51,535 nucleotides of DNA from Nesterenkonia alkaliphila (GTDB lineage: Bacteria; Actinomycetota; Actinomycetes; Actinomycetales; Micrococcaceae), in contig NZ_WRPM01000023.1 in the NCBI RefSeq assembly GCF_009758175.1, forward strand, positions 1-51,535, given 5' to 3'. A program made the position numbers and the translations under genes. This document shows, one piece after another, positions 32,699 to 41,308 of this stretch. The notes beneath the pieces were generated by a model. The model was not told where the DNA came from. It ran no database searches and worked only from the letters and a program-made list of their open reading frames with translations. The stretch's first letter is position 1. The number at the start of each line of letters is the position of its first letter.

Positions 32699-33694
32699 GT
32701 GACTGACCAGACTCTCCCCGACCAGGTTCATGATGTTGTGATCATTGGTTCCGGTCCTGCCGGGTATACCGCTGCGGTCTACACCGCCCGGGCGAATCTG
32801 AACCCTGTGGTGCTGGCTGGTTCGGTCACCGCCGGCGGTGAGCTGATGAACACCACCGAGGTGGAGAATTTTCCTGGATTCCCAGAGGGTATTCAGGGCC
32901 CTGACCTGATGATGAATATGGAGGCCCAGGCCCGCCGGTTCGGTGCTGATATCCGCCACGAAGATGCCACAGCAGTCGCTCTTGAAGGGCCGGTTAAGGA
33001 GATCAGCACGGGATCCGGGGGTGTGCTGCATGCTCGCACGGTGATCCTGGCTACCGGTTCCGCCTACCGGGAGCTGGGCGTTCCCGGTGAGAAGGAGCTC
33101 TCCGGACACGGGGTGAGCTGGTGCGCCACCTGTGACGGTTTCTTCTTCCGTGAACAGGTCATCGCGGTGGTCGGCGGCGGCGATTCAGCCATGGAAGAAG
33201 CCCTCTTCCTGACAAAGTTCGCCTCGAAGGTCTTTGTCATCCACCGGCGGGACTCACTGCGCGCATCGCAGATCATGGCAGACCGCGCTAAGGCCAACGA
33301 GAAGATCGAGTTCATCTGGAACTCAGAGGTCACCGAGGTCCGCGGTGAGGGGAAGGTCAGTCAGCTGGCACTGCGCAACACTGTGGACGGCACGGAGTCC
33401 ACCCTGGATGTGACAGGTTTGTTTGTGGCTATTGGTCATGACCCGCGGGTGGAGTTGTTCCAGGACCAGCTGCAGCTGACTGAGGACGGCACAGTGAAGG
33501 TGACCGGGCGGACCTCCAAAACCTCCCTGCCAGGTGTATTCGCCGCCGGTGACGTGCTGGATCCGCACTATCGCCAGGCCATCACAGCCGCCGGCTCCGG
33601 CTGCGTGGCCGCTCTGGATGTGGAGCACTACCTGGCAGACACCGCAGCTGACGACGCCGCCGAAACCCGTGTCGCAGAGCCAGCCTCCGTCTGA
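32699..33694 (+). CDS. trxB: Thioredoxin reductase
   Basis: 331 aa. FAD site [18 protein letters not shown] (about 15–32), redox-active pair CATC (Cys142, Cys145), NADPH-binding [15 protein letters not shown], and the terminal [23 protein letters not shown]-type FAD contact. It reduces thioredoxin with NADPH. GTG start at 32699. The C-terminus is a little extended ([14 protein letters not shown]). It is followed by trxA 44 bp on, and the sigma-R promoter upstream fits induction by thiol oxidation. Confidence 0.97.
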   Translation: MTDQTLPDQVHDVVIIGSGPAGYTAAVYTARANLNPVVLAGSVTAGGELMNTTEVENFPGFPEGIQGPDLMMNMEAQARRFGADIRHEDATAVALEGPVKEISTGSGGVLHARTVILATGSAYRELGVPGEKELSGHGVSWCATCDGFFFREQVIAVVGGGDSAMEEALFLTKFASKVFVIHRRDSLRASQIMADRAKANEKIEFIWNSEVTEVRGEGKVSQLALRNTVDGTESTLDVTGLFVAIGHDPRVELFQDQLQLTEDGTVKVTGRTSKTSLPGVFAAGDVLDPHYRQAITAAGSGCVAALDVEHYLADTAADDAAETRVAEPASV

Positions 33695-33738
33695 ACCCCA
33701 CCCGAGAACCAAGACCTCCACTGAAAGGAGCGGATACC

Positions 33739-34065
33739 ATGTCCGATCTCAAAGCAGTCACCGATGCAAGCTTCGAAGAAGACGTCCTCAAGGCGAGCAA
33801 GCCCGTACTGGTCGACTTTTGGGCTGAGTGGTGCGGTCCCTGCCGCGCTCTGACGCCCGAGCTCGAGAAGCTCGCAGCAGCCCACGAGGACAAGATCGAG
33901 GTGGTCAAGGTCAACGTGGATGAGAATCCGGCCATCGCCGCCAAGTACGGCATCACCTCCATCCCTGCCGTCTTCGCCTTCAAGGACGGGGAGAAGGTGC
34001 ACACCAGCATTGGCGCCAAGCCGCAGCCAGCACTGGAGCAGGAGTTCTCCGACCTGCTGAGCTGA
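33739..34065 (+). CDS. trxA: Thioredoxin
   Basis: 108 aa, standard length. Active site AEWCGPCRAL with Cys32 and Cys35; the cis-Pro is in TSIPAVFAF. It is a general cytosolic disulphide reductase and the substrate of the preceding TrxB. AAGGAGCGG lies before the ATG. A strong hairpin terminator lies about 120 bp downstream, shared with parB from the other side. Confidence 0.98.
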   Translation: MSDLKAVTDASFEEDVLKASKPVLVDFWAEWCGPCRALTPELEKLAAAHEDKIEVVKVNVDENPAIAAKYGITSIPAVFAFKDGEKVHTSIGAKPQPALEQEFSDLLS

Positions 34066-34187
34066 AGAACCTCCTCCTTGGGTCTCCTGCCCTCCGCCCA
34101 GCCCCTGCTGAGCATGCAGTTAGCCTCGCGGAGCCGCAGAGACTCAGCCCGGACGTGTTGGCCCGCCCCCGCAGGAGCCTGACGTCT

Positions 34188-34222
34188 GTGACCCGCGCGG
34201 ATCCGTGATCCGTGCGGGTCAC
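34188..34222. terminator. Bidirectional terminator, trxA / parB
   Basis: GTGACCCGC..GGAT (34188–34202) pairs with its complement (34207–34222) with one mismatch around a short loop. It is placed between convergent trxA and parB. Confidence 0.75.
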
Positions 34223-34308
34223 CTCAAGCCGGGTCTTTAGGACCCTACCGCAGGCCCTCCTGGTGGGCGGGTCATTGTGCCCGGACGAGACCTGTGCCGG
34301 TGCGGGAA

Positions 34309-35529
34309 CTACCGCTGGATGTGAAGGCCCAGAGTATCCAGTATCCGCTCCAGATCCTCCAGCCCGGCGAAGTCGATCGCAATCCGCCCTTTTCTTGCGC
34401 CCAGGCTGATCTTCACCTGAGTGTCGAGCTTGTCAGTGAGGGCCTCAGCGTATTCCTCCAGTTCCTGGACCCGAGTAGTACTGGGCAGACGACTGGTTTC
34501 ACGTGAAACCCTCTCCTGGGCGGCACCCTTCTTCAGCAGTGTGGCCTGCTCCTCAGCACTGCGGACCGACAGGCCCTCGGCGATGATCCGCTGGGCAAGC
34601 TCCTCCATCAGCTCCTCTGTGTCCAGACTCAGCAGTGCGCGTGCGTGGCCCGAGGAAAGTACTCCCGCAGCGACTCTGCGCTGTGCCGCGGCCGGAAGTC
34701 TCATCAGGCGCAGGGTGTTGGAGATCTGCGGCCTAGAACGGCCGATCCGTTTGGACAGTTCCTCCTGGCTGATTCCGAAGTCGTCAAGCAGCTGCTGGTA
34801 GGCAGCTGCTTCCTCCAGGGGATTCAGCTCAGAACGGTGAATGTTCTCCAGGAGGGCATCGCGCAGCAGATCATCGTCCGAGGTGATCCTGACTACGGCC
34901 GGAACCGTTGGGCGGCCCGCTGCCTTGGAGGCTCGCCAGCGCCGCTCACCCATGATGAGCTCATACTGGCCGTACGGTGCCGGCCGCACCACGATAGGCT
35001 GCAGCACTCCAATCTCACGCACAGAGTGCACCAGTTCCGCCATGTCCTCTTCGTCGAACACCTGACGAGGTTGTTTGGGATTGGGCCGAATCTCCTCCAC
35101 AGGTATGGCACGGAACTCGGCACCCTGCACGGGCTGCTCCGTTTCACGTGAAACATGCACCCCGTCTGAGATCTGCTCGACAGGATCCTCTCGACGGGAG
35201 GAACCCAACAGATCCGGCATCTCGGCCCGCTGTGACCCTTTCGGGCGGCGCGATGCAGTGGCATGCCGTCTAGTACCGGATCCTCCCGGCACAGAAGCGT
35301 CCCGAGAGATTCGCTGTGTCTCCAAATGGGACTTCGCAGAGAAGAACACATCTATCGGGCGTTCCGGACGCTCCGTTTCACGTGAAACATCCAGCGGTTC
35401 TGCTTCCGTCTCGGGCTCTACCGGCGGTACCGCATGTACGGCAGCCCCAGAGACGGCCCGCCCTTCATTGTCGCTATTGATGAGAGCGCCAAGCCCTCTC
35501 CCGAGTCCGCGTTTCTTCCGTTCAGCCAT
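34309..35529 (-). CDS. parB: Chromosome-partitioning protein ParB
   Basis: 406 aa. The short [17 protein letters not shown] ParA-contact motif is at the N-terminus. A long disordered part (about 20–138) follows, then the CTPase domain ([27 protein letters not shown] at 194–200, LLENIHR at 226–232), the HTH ([20 protein letters not shown], about 253–272) and the dimerisation tail. It loads onto parS and spreads as a CTP clamp. Oddity: three perfect parS sites are inside the gene, all in the same frame, and are read as VSRET at residues 48–52, 126–130 and 341–345, in the disordered or linker parts. The gene is 1.08 kb from parA instead of adjacent. Confidence 0.97.
   Translation of the reverse strand: MAERKKRGLGRGLGALINSDNEGRAVSGAAVHAVPPVEPETEAEPLDVSRETERPERPIDVFFSAKSHLETQRISRDASVPGGSGTRRHATASRRPKGSQRAEMPDLLGSSRREDPVEQISDGVHVSRETEQPVQGAEFRAIPVEEIRPNPKQPRQVFDEEDMAELVHSVREIGVLQPIVVRPAPYGQYELIMGERRWRASKAAGRPTVPAVVRITSDDDLLRDALLENIHRSELNPLEEAAAYQQLLDDFGISQEELSKRIGRSRPQISNTLRLMRLPAAAQRRVAAGVLSSGHARALLSLDTEELMEELAQRIIAEGLSVRSAEEQATLLKKGAAQERVSRETSRLPSTTRVQELEEYAEALTDKLDTQVKISLGARKGRIAIDFAGLEDLERILDTLGLHIQR
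34496..34509. promoter_or_regulatory. parS site 1 (inside parB)
   Basis: GTTTCACGTGAAAC, perfect; it encodes VSRET at ParB residues 341–345. Confidence 0.95.
35141..35154. promoter_or_regulatory. parS site 2 (inside parB)
   Basis: GTTTCACGTGAAAC, perfect; it encodes VSRET at residues 126–130. Confidence 0.95.
35375..35388. promoter_or_regulatory. parS site 3 (inside parB)
   Basis: GTTTCACGTGAAAC, perfect; it encodes VSRET at residues 48–52. Confidence 0.95.
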
Positions 35530-35587
35530 GCCAATAGTCTACGTCTCATATGCGTGAGTTTCTGTTGTTGCGCTGTCCTGCTCCGCA

Positions 35588-35601
35588 GTTTCACGTGGAA
35601 T
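35588..35601. promoter_or_regulatory. Degenerate parS
   Basis: GTTTCACGTGGAAT; two differences from the perfect site. Possibly weak or decayed. Confidence 0.6.
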
Positions 35602-35759
35602 CTGCGCACAGTGGATGGTCCCAGCAGTCCGCAGCCGCTGCTCATCGGCTGCTCACACTGGAGAAGAGCCCGCTGGAATGCAACAGCCAGCTCACACCGA
35701 CGGAGACACCTGCGCCCCCGCTCATCAGTCGGAGCCTCGGCACGCTATGGCTCGTTGGC

Positions 35760-35773
35760 GTTTCACGTGAAAC
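35760..35773. promoter_or_regulatory. parS site 4
   Basis: GTTTCACGTGAAAC, perfect, in the parA–parB gap. Confidence 0.95.
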
Positions 35774-36113
35774 GGCCGGTTGATAGCTTTGGTAGACAGT
35801 GGTTGGCGGTGGGAGGTACCAGAGCAAAAAGCCGCGGCGCCCACACGGTTGAACCTCTAGCGCGCCAAGACTGCTGGAGGCTTCCATCATGCGAGTCATT
35901 CAGCGGTCCTGATTCCCCGAGCTGCAAGCTGATACTTGATGGAGGCCTTAGCCGATACTTCGTAACGGTCCTGACCAGATTCCCTAGACTCTCGCCTCAG
36001 ACGCCGTGGGTGAGGTCTGATCAGCAGCACTGAACTCATAACTGGTGCGCAAAGCGACTGGGACGTACTCAATCAGCCGGTGATCGAGACCTCAGACAGT
36101 CACAACTAATTCT

Positions 36114-36127
36114 GTTTCATGTGACAC
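36114..36127. promoter_or_regulatory. Degenerate parS
   Basis: GTTTCATGTGACAC; two differences from the perfect site. Confidence 0.55.
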
Positions 36128-36268
36128 ACCAGTTCCTGGGGTGCCGCCGCCCGTGGGCTATGAAGGCCTACCCCTGGGAATCCCGTGCATATTCTTATCG
36201 ATACCCGGTGCACTATCGCTGAAGAGCCCCGGCCTCTGTGGGTCCGCCCTGAGGCCATAGGGCGCGGA

Positions 36269-36282
36269 GTTTCACGTGAAAC
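36269..36282. promoter_or_regulatory. parS site 5
   Basis: GTTTCACGTGAAAC, perfect, in the parA–parB gap. Confidence 0.95.
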
Positions 36283-36470
36283 GGCACAGATCAACCCCAC
36301 CCGTCGCCCCGTCCTCACCACTCGGCACTGGCCTGGACCCCTTGAGTCGCAGATCGCGGCGCTCGGTATCACCAGTACCGAAAAGACTCACAGAGGCCGT
36401 CTCTGCAGGATCAGTCAGGTATCTCGCCCTAAGGCAGAGCAGGAGCGGTTCGGGCCGGGCCTCCGTGGTC

Positions 36471-36552
36471 TTCTGCGAGAAAGGACGGATCCCCCAACCG
36501 CCCGTGTGGTGTTCTGCGAGGAAGGATGAATCCCCAAGCAGCCGTCCGCCAC
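36471..36552. repeat. Imperfect direct repeat, period about 41 bp, two copies
   Basis: TTCTGCGAG begins each unit (36471 and 36512), followed by AAGGA..GATCCCC-like and GCCGC-like parts in the same order. It sits between parS sites 5 and 6. Confidence 0.5.
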
Positions 36553-36577
36553 CGAAGCGCGTCGGACGAGGCTCAAC

Positions 36578-36591
36578 GTTTCACGTGAAAC
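36578..36591. promoter_or_regulatory. parS site 6
   Basis: GTTTCACGTGAAAC, perfect, 16 bp after the parA stop. Confidence 0.95.
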
Positions 36592-36607
36592 GCCTAGGGT
36601 GTGAGGC

Positions 36608-37495
36608 TCAGCCCCGTTGGACCAGTTCAGCCGCAGCTTCGAGATAAGCCAGAGCGCCTGTGGAGGACCGGTCATAGGAGATCACCGACTGCTGGTAGCT
36701 GGGCGCCTCAGCAATGCGTACGCTGCGGGGGATTTTGGTCTCCAGCACCTCGGTTGGGAAGTGTTCCTTGACCTCCTCCACCACCTGTGCCGCCAAATTG
36801 GTGCGGGCATCGTACATGGTCAGCAGAATGGTGGAGACCTTCAGCACCGGGTTCAGATGCTTCTGGATCATGCTGATGTTATTCAGCAGCTGGCTCAGCC
36901 CCTCCAGGGCGTAGTACTCGCACTGGATAGGGATGAGCACCTCCTTGGCTGCCACAAATGCGTTGACCGTCAGCAGTCCCAGGCTCGGTGGACAGTCGAT
37001 AAACACATAGTCGAGGCGTTCCAACCCATTCTGCTCCCGATGCTGGAAATACTCCTCCAGTGCCCGGTGCAGCCGCTGCTCACGCGCCACCAAGGAGACC
37101 AGCTCAATCTCAGCCCCGGCCAGGTGGATTGTTGCCGGCACCACGGACAGCCGGTCCACATCGGGGCAGTCCGCTACAACATCAGCGAAGCTGAGATCAT
37201 TGATGAGCACATCGTAGATGGAGTCGGTCTCAGCCGAGTGAGGGATTCCCAACCCCGTGGAGGCATTTCCCTGCGGATCGATATCTATCACCAGCACGTT
37301 GAACCCGTGATCGGCCAGCGCCGCAGCCAGGTTTACTGTCGAGGTCGTCTTACCGACCCCGCCCTTCTGGTTGGACACAGTGATGACCCGGGTCTCCGGG
37401 GGCCGCTCTAAGTCCATCTCGGAGAGCCGCTTTCTGCGTGCCTGCTCATCCTTCAGCTGGGCTGCCAGGGGGGATTCGGAGAGTGGGTCAGTCAT
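36608..37495 (-). CDS. parA: Chromosome-partitioning ATPase ParA
   Basis: 295 aa. Deviant Walker A KGGVGKT (44–50), DPQGNAS switch I, and Walker B-like YVFIDCPPSLGLLT. It binds DNA when ATP-loaded and is released by ParB–parS, pulling origins apart. It lies in the order rsmG–parA–(gap)–parB. The start at 37495 has no ribosome site, but TAGACT stands 7 nt upstream, so the mRNA may be leaderless. Confidence 0.97.
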   Translation of the reverse strand: MTDPLSESPLAAQLKDEQARRKRLSEMDLERPPETRVITVSNQKGGVGKTTSTVNLAAALADHGFNVLVIDIDPQGNASTGLGIPHSAETDSIYDVLINDLSFADVVADCPDVDRLSVVPATIHLAGAEIELVSLVAREQRLHRALEEYFQHREQNGLERLDYVFIDCPPSLGLLTVNAFVAAKEVLIPIQCEYYALEGLSQLLNNISMIQKHLNPVLKVSTILLTMYDARTNLAAQVVEEVKEHFPTEVLETKIPRSVRIAEAPSYQQSVISYDRSSTGALAYLEAAAELVQRG

Positions 37496-37502
37496 AAGGT
37501 GC

Positions 37503-37508
37503 AGTCTA
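37503..37508 (-). promoter_or_regulatory. -10 element before parA
   Basis: Minus-strand TAGACT (37508–37503), 7 nt before the parA ATG. It is the same hexamer as before dnaB and in the CRISPR repeat. Confidence 0.45.
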
Positions 37509-37538
37509 AGTCAGGGGGCCGAACCTGCGCAGGTCGGG

Positions 37539-38213
37539 CTATCCCCGCCGGGAGGAACGGACCACAGTGGTCGGCTGCTCGAGCAGATTCTCACCCAGCA
37601 GCTGGACCTGCGGTTGCTGGAGCCGATAGCGCTTAATGGCTTTGGCAGCCGCCTCAATCTCCTCCTGGGCTGAGCGACCCTTGAGGAAGATCAGCTCCCC
37701 GTCCTCACTCAGCAAGGGGGCGGTAAGGGGTATCAACTTCTTCAGAGCTGACACGGCGCGGGCTGTGACCACATCTGCCATCACCTCATCGGTGACTTCC
37801 TCGGCGCGCGCGCGGATCAGCTGCACGTTCTGCAGTCCGAGGTCCTGGACGACCTCAGCAAGCCAGTCGACCCTGCGTTCCATCGGCTCGATGAGGATGA
37901 AATCTGCATCAGGGCGCACCAGCGCCAGTGCGATTCCGGGCAGTCCGGCTCCGGAGCCGACATCGGCCACCGTACCTCCGGCAGGCAGCTCCGGGCCCAG
38001 TACCGCACAGTTGAGCACATGCCGCCCCCACATCCGGGGGATCTCGCGGGGACCCAACAGCCCATGCGTGATGCCGGTGGTGCACAGGTGCTCAACATAG
38101 CGCTCGGCCAGCCCCAGACGCTCACCGAAGAGGGTTTCCGCTGCGGGACGCTCGGCAGCTGTCAGAGCGGGAATCGGCTCCAGCGGCTCAGTGTCGGAAG
38201 GGGGAGTGCTCAT
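37539..38213 (-). CDS. rsmG: 16S rRNA (guanine527-N7)-methyltransferase RsmG
   Basis: About 224 aa. It methylates G527 of 16S rRNA with SAM. Seen: the SAM motif VADVGSGAGLPGIALAL, ILIEPMERRVDWL, and VTARAVSALKKLIPLTAPLL, all in the family order. The ATG at 38213 was taken; a GTG directly before it is an alternative. It is 14 bp after jag in the yidC–jag–rsmG string. Loss of this enzyme gives low-level streptomycin resistance in other bacteria; the motifs are intact here. Confidence 0.96.
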   Translation of the reverse strand: MSTPPSDTEPLEPIPALTAAERPAAETLFGERLGLAERYVEHLCTTGITHGLLGPREIPRMWGRHVLNCAVLGPELPAGGTVADVGSGAGLPGIALALVRPDADFILIEPMERRVDWLAEVVQDLGLQNVQLIRARAEEVTDEVMADVVTARAVSALKKLIPLTAPLLSEDGELIFLKGRSAQEEIEAAAKAIKRYRLQQPQVQLLGENLLEQPTTVVRSSRRG

Positions 38214-38227
38214 CACCGGATACCCGC

Positions 38228-38830
38228 CTAGTCGGCAGAGACCACCACGTGGCGGCGCTTGGCCTCACCCTCAGACTCGGAGATCAGACCGGCCTCTGCC
38301 ACGAAGTCATGGACGATCTTACGCTCGTAGGCGCTCATCGGTTCCAAGTGCACATCCTCACCGGTGTCCTTGACCTTGGCCACAGCCTCCTCCGCCAGGC
38401 GCTTGAGCTCGTCATTACGGGCGGCTCGTTGTCCATTGATGTCCAGCACCAGGCGGGTACGCTCACCGGTGGCTGCCAGCACTGCCAAGCGAGTCAGCTC
38501 CTGCAGAGCATCAAGGACCTCACCCTTGGCGCCCACCAGGTCCTGCAGCTCTTCGCCGCCGTCCTCGGCCTGAATGGAGATGAAAGTGCGCTCACCGCGG
38601 ATCTCGATCTCGATATCGCCGTCGAGGTCAACAATGTCCAGCAGCTCCTCGAGGTAATCGGCAGCTACATCACCCTCATCGGGGCCGGAGGCGGTGTCAT
38701 CTGAACTGACGAGTGGGGCGTCGTCGTTCTCTGCTGTACTGACCTGGTTAGCGACTACTGATGCCTCATTGGGATCAACGGTCTCGTTGCCGTGCTCCAC
38801 TACCTCTTCAGGGGTGGTCTGTTCGCTCAT
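38228..38830 (-). CDS. jag: Jag/KhpB RNA-binding protein (KH and R3H domains)
   Basis: 200 aa. An acidic, disordered first 60 residues, then a KH-II-like domain (about 70–140: GEELQDLVGAKGEVLDALQE holds the GxxG-type loop) and an R3H domain (about 150–195: MSAYERKIVHDFVAE, EGEAKRRHVVVSA). Start at 38830 overlaps the yidC stop by 4 bp (coupled). In other bacteria KhpB partners KhpA and affects division and envelope synthesis. Confidence 0.94.
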   Translation of the reverse strand: MSEQTTPEEVVEHGNETVDPNEASVVANQVSTAENDDAPLVSSDDTASGPDEGDVAADYLEELLDIVDLDGDIEIEIRGERTFISIQAEDGGEELQDLVGAKGEVLDALQELTRLAVLAATGERTRLVLDINGQRAARNDELKRLAEEAVAKVKDTGEDVHLEPMSAYERKIVHDFVAEAGLISESEGEAKRRHVVVSAD

Positions 38831-39846
38831 CGCTGTCCCTTTTTCTTCTTCTTTTTCTTTTTCTTCTTCTTGGGCTGGGCGGTGTGGCCCTTGTGCTCGC
38901 TCTTGGGCTTGGCGGCCTCCTCGCGCGCCTTGCGAGCCTCCTCGCCCACCGGGGGCAGACCCTTGGCTGCGCGCCGCAGGTTGAGCTCCTTCTCCGCCAT
39001 GGAGCCGGGGGTGGGGTTGTTGCGGATGACCCACCACTGCTGACCCATAGTCCAGAAGTTGGTCGCGGTCCAGTAGATCAGCACACCCACCGGGAAGTAG
39101 ACACCGCCGAAGACGAACACCAGCGGTAGGGCGTAGAGCATGATCTTCTGGGTCTGGGCGAACTGTCCCTTCAGCGCGGCCTCAGACATGTTCTTCTGCA
39201 TCAGCTGCTTCTGGGTGAAGAACTGAGTGCCGACCATCAGAATGATCATCACTGAGGTCAGCGCGATGACTGTCACGGTGCTGCCCATCAACGCCGGATC
39301 GCCCTGAGTCGCGCCCAAGAAAGTGTCGGGCATGCCGACCCCGAAGATCCGCGAGTTGGCGAAGCTGGTGACCTCTTCGCCGGAGAGCGCGAAGTAGCCC
39401 TCGCTCTGATAATCGGTGTCACCGGTGCCGATCTGCCCGGAGCCGCCTATTCGGTTCAGGCACCAGAACAGTGCCAGGAAGATCGGCATCTGCGCCAGGA
39501 TCGGCAGACAGGTCATAAACGGATTGACCTTGTGCTTCTTGAACAGCGCCTGCTGCTCCTGGGCCATCGCCTGCCGGGAGACCGGGTCCTTCTTGCCCTT
39601 GTACTTGGCCTGCAGCTTCTGAATTTCAGGCTGGATGATCTGCATTCCGCGCTGGGACTTGATCTGCCGCACGAACAGCGGGATCAGGATGATGCGGATC
39701 ACTAGCACCAGCAGCAGGATGGAGATTGCCCAGTTCCAGCCGGAGCCCTCGGGCAGGCCCATCAGGCTGAGCAGGCTGTGCCACATGCTCAGGATGAAGG
39801 AGACAGCCCAGCTGAAGGGCCACATAATCGTGTCGAGGAAAGCCAT
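38827..39846 (-). CDS. yidC: Membrane protein insertase YidC
   Basis: 339 aa, five-helix form without the large periplasmic domain. Seen: LVIRIILIPLFVRQIKSQRGMQ with the Arg of the hydrophilic groove, the coiled cytoplasmic hairpin (QPEIQKLQAKYKGKKDP), NPFMTCLPILAQMPIFLALF, and PVGVLIYWTATNFWTMGQQW. It inserts membrane proteins alone or with SecYEG. The tail is notable: after EHKGHTAQP there are eleven Lys in a row before GQR, likely a ribosome-contact tail. Confidence 0.97.
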   Translation of the reverse strand: MAFLDTIMWPFSWAVSFILSMWHSLLSLMGLPEGSGWNWAISILLLVLVIRIILIPLFVRQIKSQRGMQIIQPEIQKLQAKYKGKKDPVSRQAMAQEQQALFKKHKVNPFMTCLPILAQMPIFLALFWCLNRIGGSGQIGTGDTDYQSEGYFALSGEEVTSFANSRIFGVGMPDTFLGATQGDPALMGSTVTVIALTSVMIILMVGTQFFTQKQLMQKNMSEAALKGQFAQTQKIMLYALPLVFVFGGVYFPVGVLIYWTATNFWTMGQQWWVIRNNPTPGSMAEKELNLRRAAKGLPPVGEEARKAREEAAKPKSEHKGHTAQPKKKKKKKKKKKGQR

Positions 39847-39947
39847 TACTCTCTTACGGGTGTCAGGTCCGGCGCCGAGCCCTGGGGTGGGAATGTTGTG
39901 TGCCGGACACGGTGGTGCGTGAGAAAACCAACCCTCAGACTACCTGC

Positions 39948-40379
39948 TCAGTCCTCATCCCGTGGAATCGGAGGATGGTTCAGCCGCACAATCGCCGGCA
40001 GTTCCTCCTCCGGCCAGGCCCGGTCGGAGGGTGGCACGTGGTCCACCCCGCCCCCGGTGAAGGGATTGCAGCGCAGAATTCGCCAGGCGGTCAACGCACT
40101 GCCCCGGAACAGTCCGTGCACTGTCACCGACTCCAGGCCATAGGCCGAGCAGCTGGGGTAGAAGCTGCAGACATTGCCGTAGAGGGGAGAGATCAGTTTG
40201 CGCCAGACTCTGATGAAGAGCACCAGAGGGTACGACGCCGCCCGCCGCCACCATCTCCAATACTGAGTCTGTCCGGATGGGCCCCGGCTAGGCTCAGGGC
40301 TCACAGAAGAGTGCCCCTGAGATGCCTCAGGATGGGTGTCCAGGTGGTAGAAGTCCCGGTGCCTGATCCAGACCGTCAT
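39948..40379 (-). CDS. yidD: Membrane protein insertion efficiency factor YidD
   Basis: 143 aa. The core (about 50–115) is LVLFIRVWRKLISPLYGNVCSFYPSCSAYGLESV with the conserved Cys pair, then RILRCNPFTGGGVDHVP. The first 45 residues are an extra, hydrophilic N-terminus not usual for this 70–115-aa family. The start is supported by a 4-bp ATGA overlap with rnpA, though internal starts are possible. It aids YidC-dependent insertion. Confidence 0.93.
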   Translation of the reverse strand: MTVWIRHRDFYHLDTHPEASQGHSSVSPEPSRGPSGQTQYWRWWRRAASYPLVLFIRVWRKLISPLYGNVCSFYPSCSAYGLESVTVHGLFRGSALTAWRILRCNPFTGGGVDHVPPSDRAWPEEELPAIVRLNHPPIPRDED

Positions 40380-40744
40380 GGCACGGCCCTCTTCAGCGCC
40401 CGGCGGATCCCTGAGGCGAGGTCATTCCTCAGCTGCTGGTGGTCGGACTCGGGGGCCTGAGCCAGGGCACGGACTACAAAATCGCTGCGGGACTGGGGCA
40501 GCGGGATCTCTCCGCTGCGCAACAGCTCAGCAACTAAGTGCCTGAGCCGGCGCACGGTACGGTGCCGGACCACCGCATTGCCCACTGCTTTGGAGACGAT
40601 GAACCCGCAGCGCCACTGCGGGCTCTGATGCTGAGAGTCAACCAGCACTGAGACCACTACAGTGGCTGTTCCCGCACGGCTGCCGCGGCGCATCACAGCG
40701 GAGAAGTCCTGCGGGCGGGTGATCCGGTGCTCCTGGGGCAGCAC
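40376..40744 (-). CDS. rnpA: Ribonuclease P protein component
   Basis: 122 aa, basic. It binds the RNase P RNA for tRNA 5' maturation. Family segments: LPQEHRITRPQDFSAVMRRG at the start, RCGFIVSKAVGNAVVRHRTV-type RNR motif (about 43–62; usual form is KxVGxAVxRNxxKR, here RHRTVRRL) and DFVVRALAQA. GTG start at 40744. It lies between rpmH and yidD in the conserved order. Confidence 0.95.
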   Translation of the reverse strand: MLPQEHRITRPQDFSAVMRRGSRAGTATVVVSVLVDSQHQSPQWRCGFIVSKAVGNAVVRHRTVRRLRHLVAELLRSGEIPLPQSRSDFVVRALAQAPESDHQQLRNDLASGIRRALKRAVP

Positions 40745-40820
40745 GCCTATCCTCCCTGGCTGAGATCTGGTGCGGCTCTGGTCAGCAGCCTACTGCTGCC
40801 GGCTGGCTGCACAGACAGGT

Positions 40821-40852
40821 AGGGCCCACAGTCCTCTGAGACTGCGGGCCCT
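40821..40852 (-). terminator. Hairpin between rpmH and rnpA
   Basis: AGGGCCC-CAGTC (40821–40833) pairs with GACTG-GGGCCCT (40840–40852), 12 bp with one mismatch, loop about 6 nt. It lies 27 bp after the rpmH stop and may attenuate read-through so that L34 exceeds RnpA. Confidence 0.6.
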
Positions 40853-40879
40853 GACGTGCGCTGTGCTGAAGCAGCTGCC

Positions 40880-41017
40880 TCAGGCAGACAGCTTCTTGCG
40901 CCCGGCGCTGCGGCGCGAGGCGATGATGGAACGGCCGGCGCGGGTGCGCATCCGGGAACGGAACCCGTGCTTGCGGCTGCGACGGCGGTTGCTCGGCTGA
41001 AAAGTCCGCTTGCTCAC
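40880..41017 (-). CDS. rpmH: 50S ribosomal protein bL34
   Basis: 45 aa, read on the minus strand from GTG at 41017 to TGA at 40880. The sequence starts [19 protein letters not shown], then [17 protein letters not shown] and ends RKKLSA: the complete, canonical L34. GGGAG lies upstream. It is divergent from dnaA, as in most bacteria. Confidence 0.98.
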   Translation of the reverse strand: MSKRTFQPSNRRRSRKHGFRSRMRTRAGRSIIASRRSAGRKKLSA

Positions 41018-41308
41018 TGTGTACTCCCAAAGGTGATGGTCAAAGTCTGAACTGCCATTTAGGCGCGCAGGTACGCGTCAGGCCCATTTGCGACTGGTCA
41101 ACGGTAGTCCCACTACCACGTCCGGGTCAAATTCCCGTGCACCCGACACTGTGCATAACCCTGTGTGAAACTCCAAAGTTTTCCACAGTTGCAGTCCCCA
41201 GCCGCCTCAGCACCGCCGATTCATTCAGCCGTCCGTTTTCCTCAGACCTGTGGAATACTGGGCCCACGCCCTGACCGAGACCACCGACCTACCGCTTGAG
41301 AGAACCGC
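41018..41308. promoter_or_regulatory. rpmH–dnaA intergenic region with DnaA-like boxes
   Basis: 291 bp. Near-consensus boxes: TGTGCATAA at 41150–41158 (reverse) and TTTTCCACA at 41179–41187. This is where DnaA autoregulation of dnaA and part of the origin usually lie. No gene is seen. Confidence 0.65.

Larger units (their letters stand above)
35530..36607. other. parA–parB gap, a non-coding centromere region
   Basis: 1,078 bp. It holds three perfect and two degenerate parS sites and a short tandem repeat (36471–36552). Open frames in it lack ribosome sites and family character, and several contain translated parS (VSRET or FHVK), so I do not call a gene. A relic of a lost gene is possible. 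Confidence 0.6.

Noticed and set aside
35434-36529. Plus-strand open frames across parB and the parA–parB gap
   Set aside because: They include translated parS (FHVK, VSRET), overlap parB and lack start signals.
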